DNA of 64,000 bases from Sphingobacteriaceae bacterium GW460-11-11-14-LB5. GTDB taxonomy: Bacteria > Bacteroidota > Bacteroidia > Sphingobacteriales > Sphingobacteriaceae. Positions 52,558-62,100 of this stretch are shown here, one piece after another. The position numbers and the translations under genes are program-made. The stretch lies in the NCBI GenBank assembly GCA_002151545.1, contig CP021237.1, positions 2,170,001 to 2,234,000 of the forward strand, given 5' to 3'. A model generated the notes under the pieces. It ran no database searches. It saw only the letters and a program-made list of their open reading frames with translations, and was not told the origin of the DNA. Numbering within the stretch: the first letter of the stretch is position 1; each line of letters starts with the position of its first letter.

Positions 52558-53649
52558 CTAAATAAACTTATTTCCGTAGCGCGATTTAACTTCAGCGACA
52601 AACTCCTTAACTCTCTGCTCTTCGTTTCTTGGGCAAATCATGAGCATATTATTGTTTTCGACCACAATGTAATCGTGCAGTCCTTGCAGGATCACCAATT
52701 TATCTTTCGGCACATTTACCATACAGTTCGATGAATCGAACATCAATACCTGCTCCGAAGGGATAACCGCATTGCCTACATAGTCTTTCTCGGCCATCTC
52801 ATAAATAGAGGCCCAGGTTCCTAAATCAGACCAGCCAAAATCGGATGGAAGCACGTAAACATTCTCCGCTTTTTCCATAATCCCAAAATCAATTGAAATA
52901 TTGGTGCATTGGAAATATGCATTATTGATAAAGGCTTTTTCTCCTTCCGTATTCAGCTCAGACCTGCCGATATTAAATATCTCATACATATCCGGCAGAT
53001 GTTTTTCGAAGGCACTTAAAATCGCTTTAGCCGACCAGATAAATATCCCGGCATTCCACAGGAAATCGCCACTTTGCAAAAATGATTTGGCTAATTCCAG
53101 ATTTGGCTTTTCGGTAAAGGTTTTAACCTTATGCAGGTCGGTATCGGTATTGAGCACATAATCGGTGTGCTGAATATAACCATAACCTGTATCCGGACGG
53201 TTTGGTTTAATACCTAATGTGATTAAACAATCGTTTTTAGAAGCTGCATCTAATGATTGCTGAATAGACTCTATAAAGCCATCAATATTGGCAATGGTAT
53301 GATCAGAAGGAGCTACAACAATAGTCGCATTTGGATTTAATTGAGCAATTTTTAAACTTCCGTAAGCAATACAAGGTGCTGTATTCCTTAATAAAGGTTC
53401 TGCCAGAATTTGATTTGCACTGAGCTGTGGCAACTGCTCTTTTACTAAATCCGAATAAATTTCGTTGGTAACAATAAAAATATTTTCAGGAAGGCAAATT
53501 TTTAAAAATCGATCGTAGGTGCTTTGTATCAAAGTTTTACCTACACCAAAAAAATCGATAAACTGTTTTGGGTATTCTGTTCTGCTTACTGGCCAAAAGC
53601 GACTTCCGACGCCACCGGCCATAATTAATGCATAATAATCTTTATTCAT
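52558..53649 (-). CDS. manC: Mannose-1-phosphate guanylyltransferase
   Basis: The 363-residue nucleotidyltransferase makes GDP-mannose. The nucleotide loop GGVGSRFWPVSR and the early EYPKQF are family signatures, with VVAPSDHTI (metal-binding region), FTEKPNLELA and WNAGIFIWSA following. It lacks the C-terminal isomerase domain of the bifunctional proteins. It is 14 bp downstream of kdsD, so the two form an operon for surface sugar precursors. Confidence 0.93.
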   Translation of the reverse strand: MNKDYYALIMAGGVGSRFWPVSRTEYPKQFIDFFGVGKTLIQSTYDRFLKICLPENIFIVTNEIYSDLVKEQLPQLSANQILAEPLLRNTAPCIAYGSLKIAQLNPNATIVVAPSDHTIANIDGFIESIQQSLDAASKNDCLITLGIKPNRPDTGYGYIQHTDYVLNTDTDLHKVKTFTEKPNLELAKSFLQSGDFLWNAGIFIWSAKAILSAFEKHLPDMYEIFNIGRSELNTEGEKAFINNAYFQCTNISIDFGIMEKAENVYVLPSDFGWSDLGTWASIYEMAEKDYVGNAVIPSEQVLMFDSSNCMVNVPKDKLVILQGLHDYIVVENNNMLMICPRNEEQRVKEFVAEVKSRYGNKFI

Positions 53650-53663
53650 TTTATAAATTAAAA

Positions 53664-54632
53664 TTACACAATACCTTCGTTAAGAAGATCGTGTAAATGG
53701 ATAATGCCAAAGTAAGTATTTTGTTCCAGAACTAATAATTGCGTTATATTGTTTTGTTTAATAATATCCAAGGCATCCACCGCTAAAGCATCAAATTGTA
53801 TACTCTTTGGCGTTCTGCCCATAATATCTTCGGCTTTTAAGTTTGCAATAGAATTGTTATTTTCTAACATCCGCCTAATATCACCATCGGTAATAATGCC
53901 CAGCACCTTATCGTCGTTATCAACAACAACAACAGCACCCAAACGGTTTTTACTAATTTCGATCAGCACATCTTTAACAGAAGCCGATGGATGTATGGCT
54001 GGTTTTTCGTTAGACAGGGCAAGATCACGGGCCCTTAAATATAATTTTTTACCTAAGGATCCTCCCGGGTGATACTTGGCAAAATCTGATTCATTAAAAT
54101 CTCTGCATTCCAATAAACAAATGGCTAAGGCATCGCCCAATGCCAATTGCGCCGTTGTACTGGTGGTGGGTGCCAAATTATGCGGACAAGCTTCTTTTTC
54201 GAAAGAAGTGTTTAAAATCAGATCAGCTTGCTCGGCTAAAAAAGAATTCAACTCGCCAACCATCCCGATTAAAAGATTGCCAGAAGTTTTTAACAAGGGG
54301 GTAAGTACTTTTATTTCTGGTGTATTTCCGCTTTTAGAAAGGCAGATGACAATATCATCCACCTGGATCATGCCCAGATCGCCATGAATGGCATCTGCAG
54401 CATGCATAAAAATAGCAGGGGTACCTGTTGAATTAAAAGTAGCCACCATTTTTTGCGCAATAATTGCACTTTTTCCTATACCTGTAACAATTACCCTTCC
54501 TTTACCATGTAAAATGCTTGATACGACTTTTTCAAAATCGTTATTAATATTCTTGGCAACATTTAATATTGCTGCTGCTTCAAGCTCTAATGTGCTTACA
54601 GCTGATTGGATTATTGATTTTTTACTTTTCAA
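53664..54632 (-). CDS. kdsD: D-arabinose 5-phosphate isomerase
   Basis: The 322-residue enzyme turns ribulose 5-phosphate into arabinose 5-phosphate, the first step to Kdo. A SIS domain (about 35-185) holds GIGKSAIIAQKMVATFNSTG and CLSKSGNTPE; two CBS motifs (about 205-320) follow, as in KpsF/GutQ/KdsD. The GutQ reaction is the same. kdsA, two steps later in the pathway, is 2.4 kb away on the other strand. Confidence 0.93.
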   Translation of the reverse strand: MKSKKSIIQSAVSTLELEAAAILNVAKNINNDFEKVVSSILHGKGRVIVTGIGKSAIIAQKMVATFNSTGTPAIFMHAADAIHGDLGMIQVDDIVICLSKSGNTPEIKVLTPLLKTSGNLLIGMVGELNSFLAEQADLILNTSFEKEACPHNLAPTTSTTAQLALGDALAICLLECRDFNESDFAKYHPGGSLGKKLYLRARDLALSNEKPAIHPSASVKDVLIEISKNRLGAVVVVDNDDKVLGIITDGDIRRMLENNNSIANLKAEDIMGRTPKSIQFDALAVDALDIIKQNNITQLLVLEQNTYFGIIHLHDLLNEGIV

Positions 54633-54723
54633 AGAGAAAATAATTGTATGTTAATACTTGAAATTCTTGTAAAATTATGTTATTTTGGATACAAAAATAG
54701 CATCGCATATTTTATTACACAAA

Positions 54724-56913
54724 ATGGACGTGAAAAAGTCGTTATTTGATAACCTACAAAATTTCTTCGGGTTTGATAATTTCAAGGGTGATCAGGAGTC
54801 GATCATTACAAATATTTTAGAAGGCAATAACACTTTTGTTATTATGCCAACAGGCGGAGGGAAGTCTATTTGCTATCAGTTGCCCGCTTTAATGAGCGAG
54901 GGAACGGCAATTGTAATCTCTCCACTAATTGCATTGATGAAAAACCAGGTAGACCAATTAAGGGCCTTTGGTGGAAATGACAGTATTGCTCATTTTCTTA
55001 ATTCATCCCTAAACAAATCTGAAATTACTCAAGTTAAATCTGATCTTTTAAGCGGTCAGACTAAATTATTGTATGTTGCGCCCGAATCTCTGGCGAAACA
55101 GGATAATATTGAATTTTTAAATCTGATTAAAATCTCTTTCGTTGCTGTTGATGAAGCGCACTGTATCTCTGAATGGGGGCACGATTTCAGACCAGAATAC
55201 CGTAAGATTAAACAGGTGATTGCAGGATTAGGAAATAACATTCCAATTATTGCACTAACCGCAACGGCTACACCAAAAGTGCAGCAGGATATTATGAAGA
55301 ACCTCGGCATGACGGAGGCAACCTTGTTTAAATCTTCATTTAACAGACCCAACCTCTTTTACGAGATCCGCCCGAAAAGAGACATTACCAAAGAGATTAT
55401 TAAATACATCAAATCTAATCCGGGCAAATCAGGCATTATTTATTGTCTAAGTCGCAAAAAGGTAGAAGAGGTGGCTGAAGCGCTAAATCTAAATGGAATT
55501 AGTGCCTTGCCTTATCATGCTGGTTTAGACCCAAAAGTTAGGGCCGAAACACAGGATAAATTTTTGATGGAAGATGCTGAGGTAATCGTTGCAACCATTG
55601 CCTTTGGTATGGGGATCGATAAACCCGATGTTCGTTTTGTCATTCACCATGACGTGCCTAAAAGTATGGAAGGTTATTACCAGGAAACTGGCAGGGCCGG
55701 ACGTGATGGTGGCGAAGGTGTTTGTATTGCTTTCTACTCTCAAAAAGATGTAGACAAACTGGCCAAGTTTATGAAAGATAAACCGGTTTCTGAAAGAGAA
55801 ATTGGGACACAAATATTAAAAGAAGTAATTGATTATGCTGAATCTGGCGTTTGCCGTCGGAAGCAGATCCTTCATTATTTTGGCGAAAACTTTAATGAAA
55901 CAGGCTGTAACTGCATGTGCGATAATTGCAAAAAGCCTAAAAAACAATTTGACGCCGAAAGCCAGTTATCTACGGTATTAAAGTTTATTGAGAAATCGGG
56001 AGAAAAATTCGACGATGCACACTTGCTAAACGTTTTCTTAGGTTTAGAAACCGCACAAACCATTGCCTACGAGCATAGTAAGGTTCCTGAATTTGGAATT
56101 GGTAAAGAAGAAGGTGAGTTGATGTGGAAATCGATTATCCGCCAGGCTGTTTTAAACAACTACCTTTTTAAAGATATTGATAATTACGGTTTATTAAAGT
56201 TAACCAAACAGGGAAGAGATTTTATTGTCAACCCTTACAGCCTCAAATTCATACTAAACGAGCCAATAGAGAACGGTGCTGACGATGACGATGATGACGT
56301 AAAACAAGGCACAGGTGCTTTAGATACGCATCTTTTATCATTGCTTAAAGAGCTACGCAAAAAAATAGCCAAGCAAAAAAGCGTTCCGCCATTTGTGGTT
56401 TTTCAAGACCCATCTTTAGAGGAAATGTGTACACATTACCCCATTACGATGGAAGAGCTTCGCCAGATTTCTGGTGTAGGTTCGGGTAAAGCGATGAAAT
56501 TCGGAACACCTTTTATCGAACTGATTAAAAAATATGTTGAGGATAACGATATCGAGCGTCCGATTGATCTGATTATTAAAACACAGGCCAATAAATCTCA
56601 GATGAAGGTTTCAATTATTCAAAATATCGACCGGCAGATTGGCTTGGAAGATATTGCCGACTCAAAAGGCATCACTTACGAAGAAATCCTGAAAGAAGTA
56701 GAATCGATTGTAAACTCTGGAACCAAACTTAACCTAAACTATTTCATTGATGAAGTGATTGATGATGATAGACAGGATGAAGTATTTGATTATTTCAGGG
56801 CAGCCGAAAGCGATTCTATAGACGAAGCGCTCAATGAATTAGGTGAAACTGATTACACCCGCGAAGAAATTCAATTGATGCGAATTAAATTCATGTCAGA
56901 ACTAGGCAACTAG
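54724..56913 (+). CDS. recQ: ATP-dependent DNA helicase RecQ
   Basis: The 729-residue 3'-5' helicase has Walker A MPTGGGKSICYQLPAL, DEAH box VDEAHCISEWGHDFRPEY and motif VI YYQETGRAGRDG. The RecQ-Ct zinc site is formed by Cys residues in CRRKQILHYF and CNCMCDNC, and the HRDC domain starts near YPITMEELRQISGVG. An acidic C-terminal extension follows. I start at this ATG (MDVKKSLFDNL), because the TTG 39 bp upstream adds non-conserved residues. It is divergent from kdsD. Confidence 0.96.
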   Translation: MDVKKSLFDNLQNFFGFDNFKGDQESIITNILEGNNTFVIMPTGGGKSICYQLPALMSEGTAIVISPLIALMKNQVDQLRAFGGNDSIAHFLNSSLNKSEITQVKSDLLSGQTKLLYVAPESLAKQDNIEFLNLIKISFVAVDEAHCISEWGHDFRPEYRKIKQVIAGLGNNIPIIALTATATPKVQQDIMKNLGMTEATLFKSSFNRPNLFYEIRPKRDITKEIIKYIKSNPGKSGIIYCLSRKKVEEVAEALNLNGISALPYHAGLDPKVRAETQDKFLMEDAEVIVATIAFGMGIDKPDVRFVIHHDVPKSMEGYYQETGRAGRDGGEGVCIAFYSQKDVDKLAKFMKDKPVSEREIGTQILKEVIDYAESGVCRRKQILHYFGENFNETGCNCMCDNCKKPKKQFDAESQLSTVLKFIEKSGEKFDDAHLLNVFLGLETAQTIAYEHSKVPEFGIGKEEGELMWKSIIRQAVLNNYLFKDIDNYGLLKLTKQGRDFIVNPYSLKFILNEPIENGADDDDDDVKQGTGALDTHLLSLLKELRKKIAKQKSVPPFVVFQDPSLEEMCTHYPITMEELRQISGVGSGKAMKFGTPFIELIKKYVEDNDIERPIDLIIKTQANKSQMKVSIIQNIDRQIGLEDIADSKGITYEEILKEVESIVNSGTKLNLNYFIDEVIDDDRQDEVFDYFRAAESDSIDEALNELGETDYTREEIQLMRIKFMSELGN

Positions 56914-56930
56914 CTTTTGATGTCAGACGT

Positions 56931-56980
56931 AAAATGGAAGATGGAATTATAGCACTGTGCATAAACCCATCTTCCATTTT
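56931..56980. repeat. 14-bp inverted repeat between recQ and kdsA
   Basis: AAAATGGAAGATGG (56931-56944) pairs exactly with CCATCTTCCATTTT (56967-56980) around 22 nt. It is built from the same phased 7-mers as the other arrays (GTCAGAC, GTAAAAT, GGAAGAT, GGAATTA). It ends 18 bp before the kdsA ATG. There is no T run, so it is more likely a leader hairpin or repeat than a terminator. Confidence 0.65.
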
Positions 56981-56998
56981 CCATTACACATTTTACAT

Positions 56999-57811
56999 AT
57001 GTTAAACTACTTAGATAAATTAAAAAATACAGATTCAGGGAATTTCTTTTTAATGGCGGGACCATGCGCTATTGAGGGTGAGGATATCGCTATGAGAATT
57101 GCCGAAAAGATCATTACCATTACGGATAAACTTCAAATCCCATATATTTTCAAAGGTTCGTACCGCAAGGCTAACAGAAGTAAAGGAAGTTCCTTTACTG
57201 GCATTGGCGATGAAAAAGCTTTGCGTATTTTAGAACGCATTGGTAGAGAATTTGGCGTGCCAACAGTTACTGATATTCACGAAAGCGGAGAGGCCGCCAT
57301 GGCTGCTGCATACGTGGATGTATTGCAGATTCCTGCATTTTTATGTCGCCAAACCGATTTGTTAATTGCTGCTGCAGAAACAGGAAAAGTAGTGAACGTT
57401 AAAAAAGGCCAGTTCCTTTCTGCAGGTTCAATGAAATTTGCTGTAGAAAAAGTAAAAGAGGCCGGCAACAATAAAGTAATCCTGACGGATAGAGGTAATA
57501 CCTTCGGTTATCAGGATTTGATTGTTGATTACCGCGGATTACCTGAAATGCAGAGTTTTGGCGTGCCAGTGGTAATGGATTGTACGCATTCATTGCAACA
57601 GCCCAATCAAAGCAGTGGTGTAACCGGAGGCAAACCAGAACTGATCTCAACCATCGCCAAGGCGGCAATTGCGGTAGGAGCAGATGGTTTATTTATCGAA
57701 ACGCACCCTGATCCGGCTAATGCGAAATCAGATGGCGCCAATATGTTACATTTAGACCTGCTGGAAGAAACATTAACCAAGCTGATTCGTATCAGACAAG
57801 CTATACTATAA
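56999..57811 (+). CDS. kdsA: 3-deoxy-8-phosphooctulonate (Kdo-8-P) synthase
   Basis: The 270-residue TIM-barrel aldolase condenses phosphoenolpyruvate with arabinose 5-phosphate. Family motifs are MAGPCAIEGED, FKGSYRKANRSKGSSFTGIG, IPAFLCRQTDLL, NVKKGQFLS, and LTDRGNTFGYQDLIVDYR. A Cys-type metal ligand (MAGPCA) suggests the metal-dependent class. I start at MLNYLDKLKN; the GTG 42 bp upstream is in the repeat leader. With kdsD and manC it supplies LPS precursors. Confidence 0.96.
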   Translation: MLNYLDKLKNTDSGNFFLMAGPCAIEGEDIAMRIAEKIITITDKLQIPYIFKGSYRKANRSKGSSFTGIGDEKALRILERIGREFGVPTVTDIHESGEAAMAAAYVDVLQIPAFLCRQTDLLIAAAETGKVVNVKKGQFLSAGSMKFAVEKVKEAGNNKVILTDRGNTFGYQDLIVDYRGLPEMQSFGVPVVMDCTHSLQQPNQSSGVTGGKPELISTIAKAAIAVGADGLFIETHPDPANAKSDGANMLHLDLLEETLTKLIRIRQAIL

Positions 57812-57813
57812 TT

Positions 57814-58528
57814 TTGAACAATCCGAAAGTATTTCTTACTGCCGAATGGCGTAAACTGGCGCTGGCACAGTACGCTGTAGACAAAGAAATACTTTCGAAA
57901 TACCTTCCTCCACACATCGAGTTAGATGACTGGCAAGGTAAATACTATGTCAGTTTAGTGGGCTTTATGTTTGTTGATGTTAAACTTCGGGCATTAACAT
58001 TCCTTTCCATACCAATTTTGAGGAAGTTAACCTTAGGTTTTATGTTAAATTTAAGATGGCACTACCTGGAAGCGCGGCGTAGTTTTTATCAAAGAATTTG
58101 TACCCAAACCAGCCATCACCTTTGTAGCAAATACCATTTATAAAGAAAATTACCAAACATTTCCGATGAAACATGTTTGGATTGAACAGGAAAACCAAAT
58201 TGAGGTAGATTATCTTTGGAAGAATAGAAATTGGCATAACTTTTCAGTAACCGCTGCATCAAAAGCTGAAGAAATCAGGGTCGGAAGCGAAGAGGAGTAT
58301 ATCACCGAACATTATTGGGGTTATACTAAAATCGGAAGGAATAAAACTTCTGAATATGGGGTAGAGCATCCGCGCTGGGAGGCTTATCCTGTAAATGATT
58401 ATAAAATTAATGTCGATTTTGGAATCAACTATGGGAATGATTTCGCTTTTTTAAATCATGCCAAGCCTGATTCAGTATTCCTAGCCGAAGGCTCTGAAAT
58501 AAGGGTACTAAAAGGGAAGAAGTTTTAG
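57814..58528 (+). pseudogene. DUF2071 (YqjF-like) gene with two frameshifts
   Basis: Three reading frames together make one DUF2071 protein of about 238 residues. Frame 1 gives KVFLTAEWRKLALAQYAVD to VGFMFVDVKLRAL; near 57990-57998 it must shift to read IPFHTNFEEVNLRFYVKF; near 58050-58055 it must shift again to read DGTTWKRGVVFIKEFVPKP, continuing to the end at 58528. Both shifts fit loss of a single A in TTAA(A)C and TTTAA(A)GAT. The start is a TTG two bases after the kdsA stop. Either the gene is decaying or the assembly has two homopolymer errors. The family's function is unknown. Confidence 0.85.
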
Positions 58529-58545
58529 TACTGACAAAGTTACCA

Positions 58546-58962
58546 TTATATCCTATGGTAATCTCCCCGCCAGTTTTTGATAGCTTTTTTAATCTCGCCG
58601 GGAGATAGTTTTTCTGAAAGTGTTTTATCTACTAAAGCCAAATATTCTTCATCACCAGCAAAACGTAAAGCCAAAATCTGACCCATCCTTAGTTCAACCG
58701 GAAGTGCTTTACCGGCCAGAATGTAATAACGTAATTTTTCTTCAGCCCTCGCCGCTCGATCCTGTGCTTTAAGCGCGAACATCCTTGCCATTACCGCTAT
58801 AATCGCTATCAGGAAAAATGCAAGCACCAGCAAGCCTGTAATGATAGTGGGTATGGCAATGCAAGAGTAAATGGCAAAACCTAATCCTAATATGGCTAAT
58901 GGTATAGCGAAAAAATGAAAAGGGGGGTAAAATCTTTTATGGTTTCCGTAATGCTGAGACAT
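58546..58962 (-). CDS. DUF6526 membrane protein
   Basis: The 138-residue protein has two hydrophobic helices (about 14-34 and 38-60) after HKRFYPPFHFFAIPL, then a soluble helical tail with AEEKLRYYILAGKALPVELR and RFAGDEEYLALVDK. This matches the DUF6526 family as I recall it. It is probably an inner-membrane protein of unknown function. It is monocistronic. Confidence 0.72.
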   Translation of the reverse strand: MSQHYGNHKRFYPPFHFFAIPLAILGLGFAIYSCIAIPTIITGLLVLAFFLIAIIAVMARMFALKAQDRAARAEEKLRYYILAGKALPVELRMGQILALRFAGDEEYLALVDKTLSEKLSPGEIKKAIKNWRGDYHRI

Positions 58963-59047
58963 TTTTAATTTTTATTAAGTTTATCGACTTAACAGGGCGT
59001 TGCATTTAAGGCAAAATCTTTAATTTATATTGCTATAAAAGTTCCCG

Positions 59048-60934
59048 TTATATCTTAGTAATTACAAACGAGGTTCTCCTATTGTTTTTCCTACCCAAAT
59101 CAGTTTTATTGTCAGCAATTGGTTTACTGGCACCAAAACCTTTATAAGTAAGCCTCTTGGCATCGATACTATTTTTAATCAGGTATTCGTAAACGGCATT
59201 GGCACGGTTAAATGATAACTTTTCATTTAGTTTATCATCGCCAACATTATCTGTATGCCCCTGAATCTCGATCTGAACGTTTTCATTTTGATGTAAAAAG
59301 TCGATCAGCAGATCCAGTTCACGGATAGAAGCGGGCAAAAGATTAAATTTATTGGTATCGAAGAAAATGTTTCTTAAGGTTACATTCCCACCTTGCTTTA
59401 TCTTTTCAATATAAACTTCAATCTGGTAAGGTTTATTAATATCCCCGGCCTTGAGCTCGAAGTTTTCGGAGTAAAACATGTAACCTTCGGCATTTACATT
59501 GAACAAGTAATTACTCCCTACAGGCATTACCGCTAAAAACTGCCCAGTCTCAGGATCTGTGTAGTCGTCAAAAACAGTTTTATTGGTTTTCAAATCTACT
59601 ACCTGGACATTGCTTTCAATCGTTTTTTTAGTATCCCGGTCTCTTACTATTCCTTTTACATATGAAACTTTTAATGGTTTGGCTACTTCAGGGATTCCAA
59701 AACTGTAAATATCCTGCATGCCGTAACCGCCTTTTAAATTTGATGAAAACAATCCTGAATTACCATCGGCACTTACTACTAAACCACTTTCATCTTCAAA
59801 AGAGTTAATCGGATAACCCATATTGATGGGCTTTTGCCATTTACCATCATTTTCCTGCCGGCTGTAATAAATATCTTTGTTCCCGAAACCTGGCCAGCCA
59901 TCAGAAGAAAAATATAAGGTTTTACCATCTGCATGCAAAAAAGGGGTGTTCTCATCGAATGCAGTATTAATCTCTGGACCAAGATTAACGGCAGGTCCCC
60001 ATTTGGCATCATCGGTAATGGTGCTTTTCCATATATCGTAACCACCCGATCCGCCAGGTCTGTTGCTGATAAAATATAATGTTCTTCCATCAGGACTGAT
60101 GGCCGGTTGAGATTCCCAGAATTCAGAATTAACAGGCTGACCAACATTATAAGGCTCACCCCAATCTTTTCCTTCACGGTGTGAAACGTAAATATCACAG
60201 CGACCTAAACCATCAGGGCGGTTGCATCCGGTAAAAAACAGATACTTACCATCAGGAGAAATGGTTTGGGCACCCTCGTTATATCTCATCGTGTTTATTT
60301 TACTTGATAAAGGCGTGGCGATACCCCACGTATTATTTTTAAACTGTGAGGTCCAAAAGTCTTCATTACCATTCACCTGACGGGTAAAAACCAGGGTTTC
60401 GCCATCAGCAGTTATCGCAGGAAAGTACTCTGCATCAGTTGTATTTACACCATCACCTAAATTTGTTGGGCTATATTTTACGGGTTTCTTTATGGCTAAT
60501 GCAGCAAAATCGCAATCTAAGAGGTATTTTTTTGCTCTTCTCCCTCTGTCAGATGAAGAATCTAACATCAAAAATTCACTAAAGTGCTGTTTCGCTTTTA
60601 AATAATCCTGCGTAGCAAATTCTGTTTCAGCCAAGCCATACATGACTTCCGGGGCAAACGTTTTGTTGATTAGTATCGCTTTTTCGTAAGCCGTTCTGGC
60701 ATCCGGATATTTCTTTTGTATTTTGTAAAGCCCGGCAAGCATTACATAGGCATTTTGAAATAAAGGATCAGCCTCAACTGCACTTTTTAAAGCCTGCTCT
60801 GCTGAGGTATAATCTTGCTTTTGAATTAATGGATTTGCTTTTTCGAAAAAGGTTTGCGCTTTTTTATTGCCCGAACTTTGAGCAAATAGGCAAAAGCTAA
60901 ATAAACTAAGGGATAAGAATAGACAAAACCTCAT
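59048..60934 (-). CDS. OmpA-family protein with TPR and PD40 propeller
   Basis: The 628-residue protein has a signal peptide (ending CLFAQ), TPR repeats (about 25-135), WD40-like PD40 strands (about 165-400: PDGKYLFFTGCN, DGRTLYFISNRPGG, DGKTLYFSSDGW), a carboxypeptidase-regulatory-like domain (about 420-500) and an OmpA peptidoglycan-binding domain at the end (IEIQGHTDNVGDDKLNEKLS, with the Asp and Arg diaminopimelate contacts). This architecture is common in Bacteroidota envelopes and type IX-associated proteins. It should tie the outer membrane to the cell wall. Confidence 0.93.
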   Translation of the reverse strand: MRFCLFLSLSLFSFCLFAQSSGNKKAQTFFEKANPLIQKQDYTSAEQALKSAVEADPLFQNAYVMLAGLYKIQKKYPDARTAYEKAILINKTFAPEVMYGLAETEFATQDYLKAKQHFSEFLMLDSSSDRGRRAKKYLLDCDFAALAIKKPVKYSPTNLGDGVNTTDAEYFPAITADGETLVFTRQVNGNEDFWTSQFKNNTWGIATPLSSKINTMRYNEGAQTISPDGKYLFFTGCNRPDGLGRCDIYVSHREGKDWGEPYNVGQPVNSEFWESQPAISPDGRTLYFISNRPGGSGGYDIWKSTITDDAKWGPAVNLGPEINTAFDENTPFLHADGKTLYFSSDGWPGFGNKDIYYSRQENDGKWQKPINMGYPINSFEDESGLVVSADGNSGLFSSNLKGGYGMQDIYSFGIPEVAKPLKVSYVKGIVRDRDTKKTIESNVQVVDLKTNKTVFDDYTDPETGQFLAVMPVGSNYLFNVNAEGYMFYSENFELKAGDINKPYQIEVYIEKIKQGGNVTLRNIFFDTNKFNLLPASIRELDLLIDFLHQNENVQIEIQGHTDNVGDDKLNEKLSFNRANAVYEYLIKNSIDAKRLTYKGFGASKPIADNKTDLGRKNNRRTSFVITKI

Positions 60935-60972
60935 ACATTAACATTTGGTTATCAAAGCTAATGTAAACTAAT

Positions 60973-61596
60973 TTAAGGAATATTTAAAAATTTGTGTGTT
61001 TGTAAAGAAATCTCCCATTTAGGATTGGCCATTACATACTCAATAATTAATGGTGTAATTTCTTTTGATTTAGACCACTCAGGCTGAAGATATAATTTAC
61101 AGGTAGGAGATACCATTGCAGCATATTCTTCGGCCCATTTAAAATCACTTTTATTAAAAACAATAACTTTTAATTCGTGTGCAAATGGCGTAATATCTGG
61201 TCTTGGGGCTTTAAACTTCTTTGGGGATAAACAGATCCAATCCCAGTTTCCCGAAAGTGGGTAGGCACCAGATGTTTCGATAAAAGTAAGAATACCTCTT
61301 TCTTTTAATTTATTGGTTAAATAATCCAGGTTATAAATTAAGGGCTCGCCACCAGTAATTACAACAGCTTTGCCCGGAAATTTATCGGCATTTTCTACAA
61401 TAACGTCTGATGGGGTAAGTGGGTGCATTTCTGCGTCCCAGCTTTCTTTAACATCGCACCAATGGCAACCTACATCGCAGCCCCCTAAACGGATAAAATA
61501 AGCTGCTTTACCAGTATTAAATCCTTCGCCCTGTATAGTATAAAATTCTTCCATTAAAGGAAGTAATGTGCCGTCTTCTGGTATTTCTTGTTTCAT
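60973..61596 (-). CDS. queE: 7-carboxy-7-deazaguanine synthase
   Basis: The 207-residue radical-SAM enzyme makes CDG in queuosine/preQ0 synthesis. The cluster motif CX3CX2C is GGCDVGCHWCDVK, preceded by EEFYTIQGEGFNTGKAAYFI. GGEPL and the short C-terminal part fit the compact QueE fold. No other que genes are in the window. Confidence 0.94.
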   Translation of the reverse strand: MKQEIPEDGTLLPLMEEFYTIQGEGFNTGKAAYFIRLGGCDVGCHWCDVKESWDAEMHPLTPSDVIVENADKFPGKAVVITGGEPLIYNLDYLTNKLKERGILTFIETSGAYPLSGNWDWICLSPKKFKAPRPDITPFAHELKVIVFNKSDFKWAEEYAAMVSPTCKLYLQPEWSKSKEITPLIIEYVMANPKWEISLQTHKFLNIP

Positions 61597-61703
61597 TTTT
61601 GAGGATGCAAATATCCTAAAAAAATATGGTGATGCTGTTCCTCTTTTGAAATTTAATAGAAAGATGAAATAAGAGTGATATTTATTTGCTGTATTTTAGC
61701 AGA

Positions 61704-62039
61704 ATGAAGTGGTTTAAAGCACTAAATAATAACCAGATTCCCCGTCCGGATAGCATCAAGACCATCGAGGTTGGTGGAAAACAGATCTGTCTGATCAATA
61801 ATGATGATAAAATTATTGCAACCCAATCTCATTGTCCACATGCTGGAGGTCATTTTAGTGGCGGCTGGTGCAAAAACGGCAACCTGGTTTGCCCCATCCA
61901 TCGATATGAGTATAATTTAACCACAGGGAGAGGCGCAGAGGGGCAGGGCGATTACATCAATATTTACCCAACCGAATTGCGTGAAGACGGCCTGTATATT
62001 GGTTTCGAAGAAAGCTGGTGGAGTAAACTTTGGGGATAA
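61704..62039 (+). CDS. Rieske 2Fe-2S protein
   Basis: The 111-residue protein has the Rieske motifs CPHAG (Cys44, His46) and CPIHRYEYNL (Cys63, His66), about 17 residues apart. There is no membrane anchor or signal, so it resembles soluble ferredoxin-like Rieske proteins of the NirD/assimilatory type. The partner oxidoreductase is not adjacent. I start at this ATG and not at the TTG 18 bp upstream. Confidence 0.9.
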   Translation: MKWFKALNNNQIPRPDSIKTIEVGGKQICLINNDDKIIATQSHCPHAGGHFSGGWCKNGNLVCPIHRYEYNLTTGRGAEGQGDYINIYPTELREDGLYIGFEESWWSKLWG

Positions 62040-62100
62040 ATTAATTTGATGAGGTGAATGTTAATCAGCCTCTTTCAAATACTGATAACATTTGAAAGGC

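Noticed and set aside
52441..52734. 97-codon frame at the end of the tandem array
   Set aside because: It starts in the array and runs antisense into manC.
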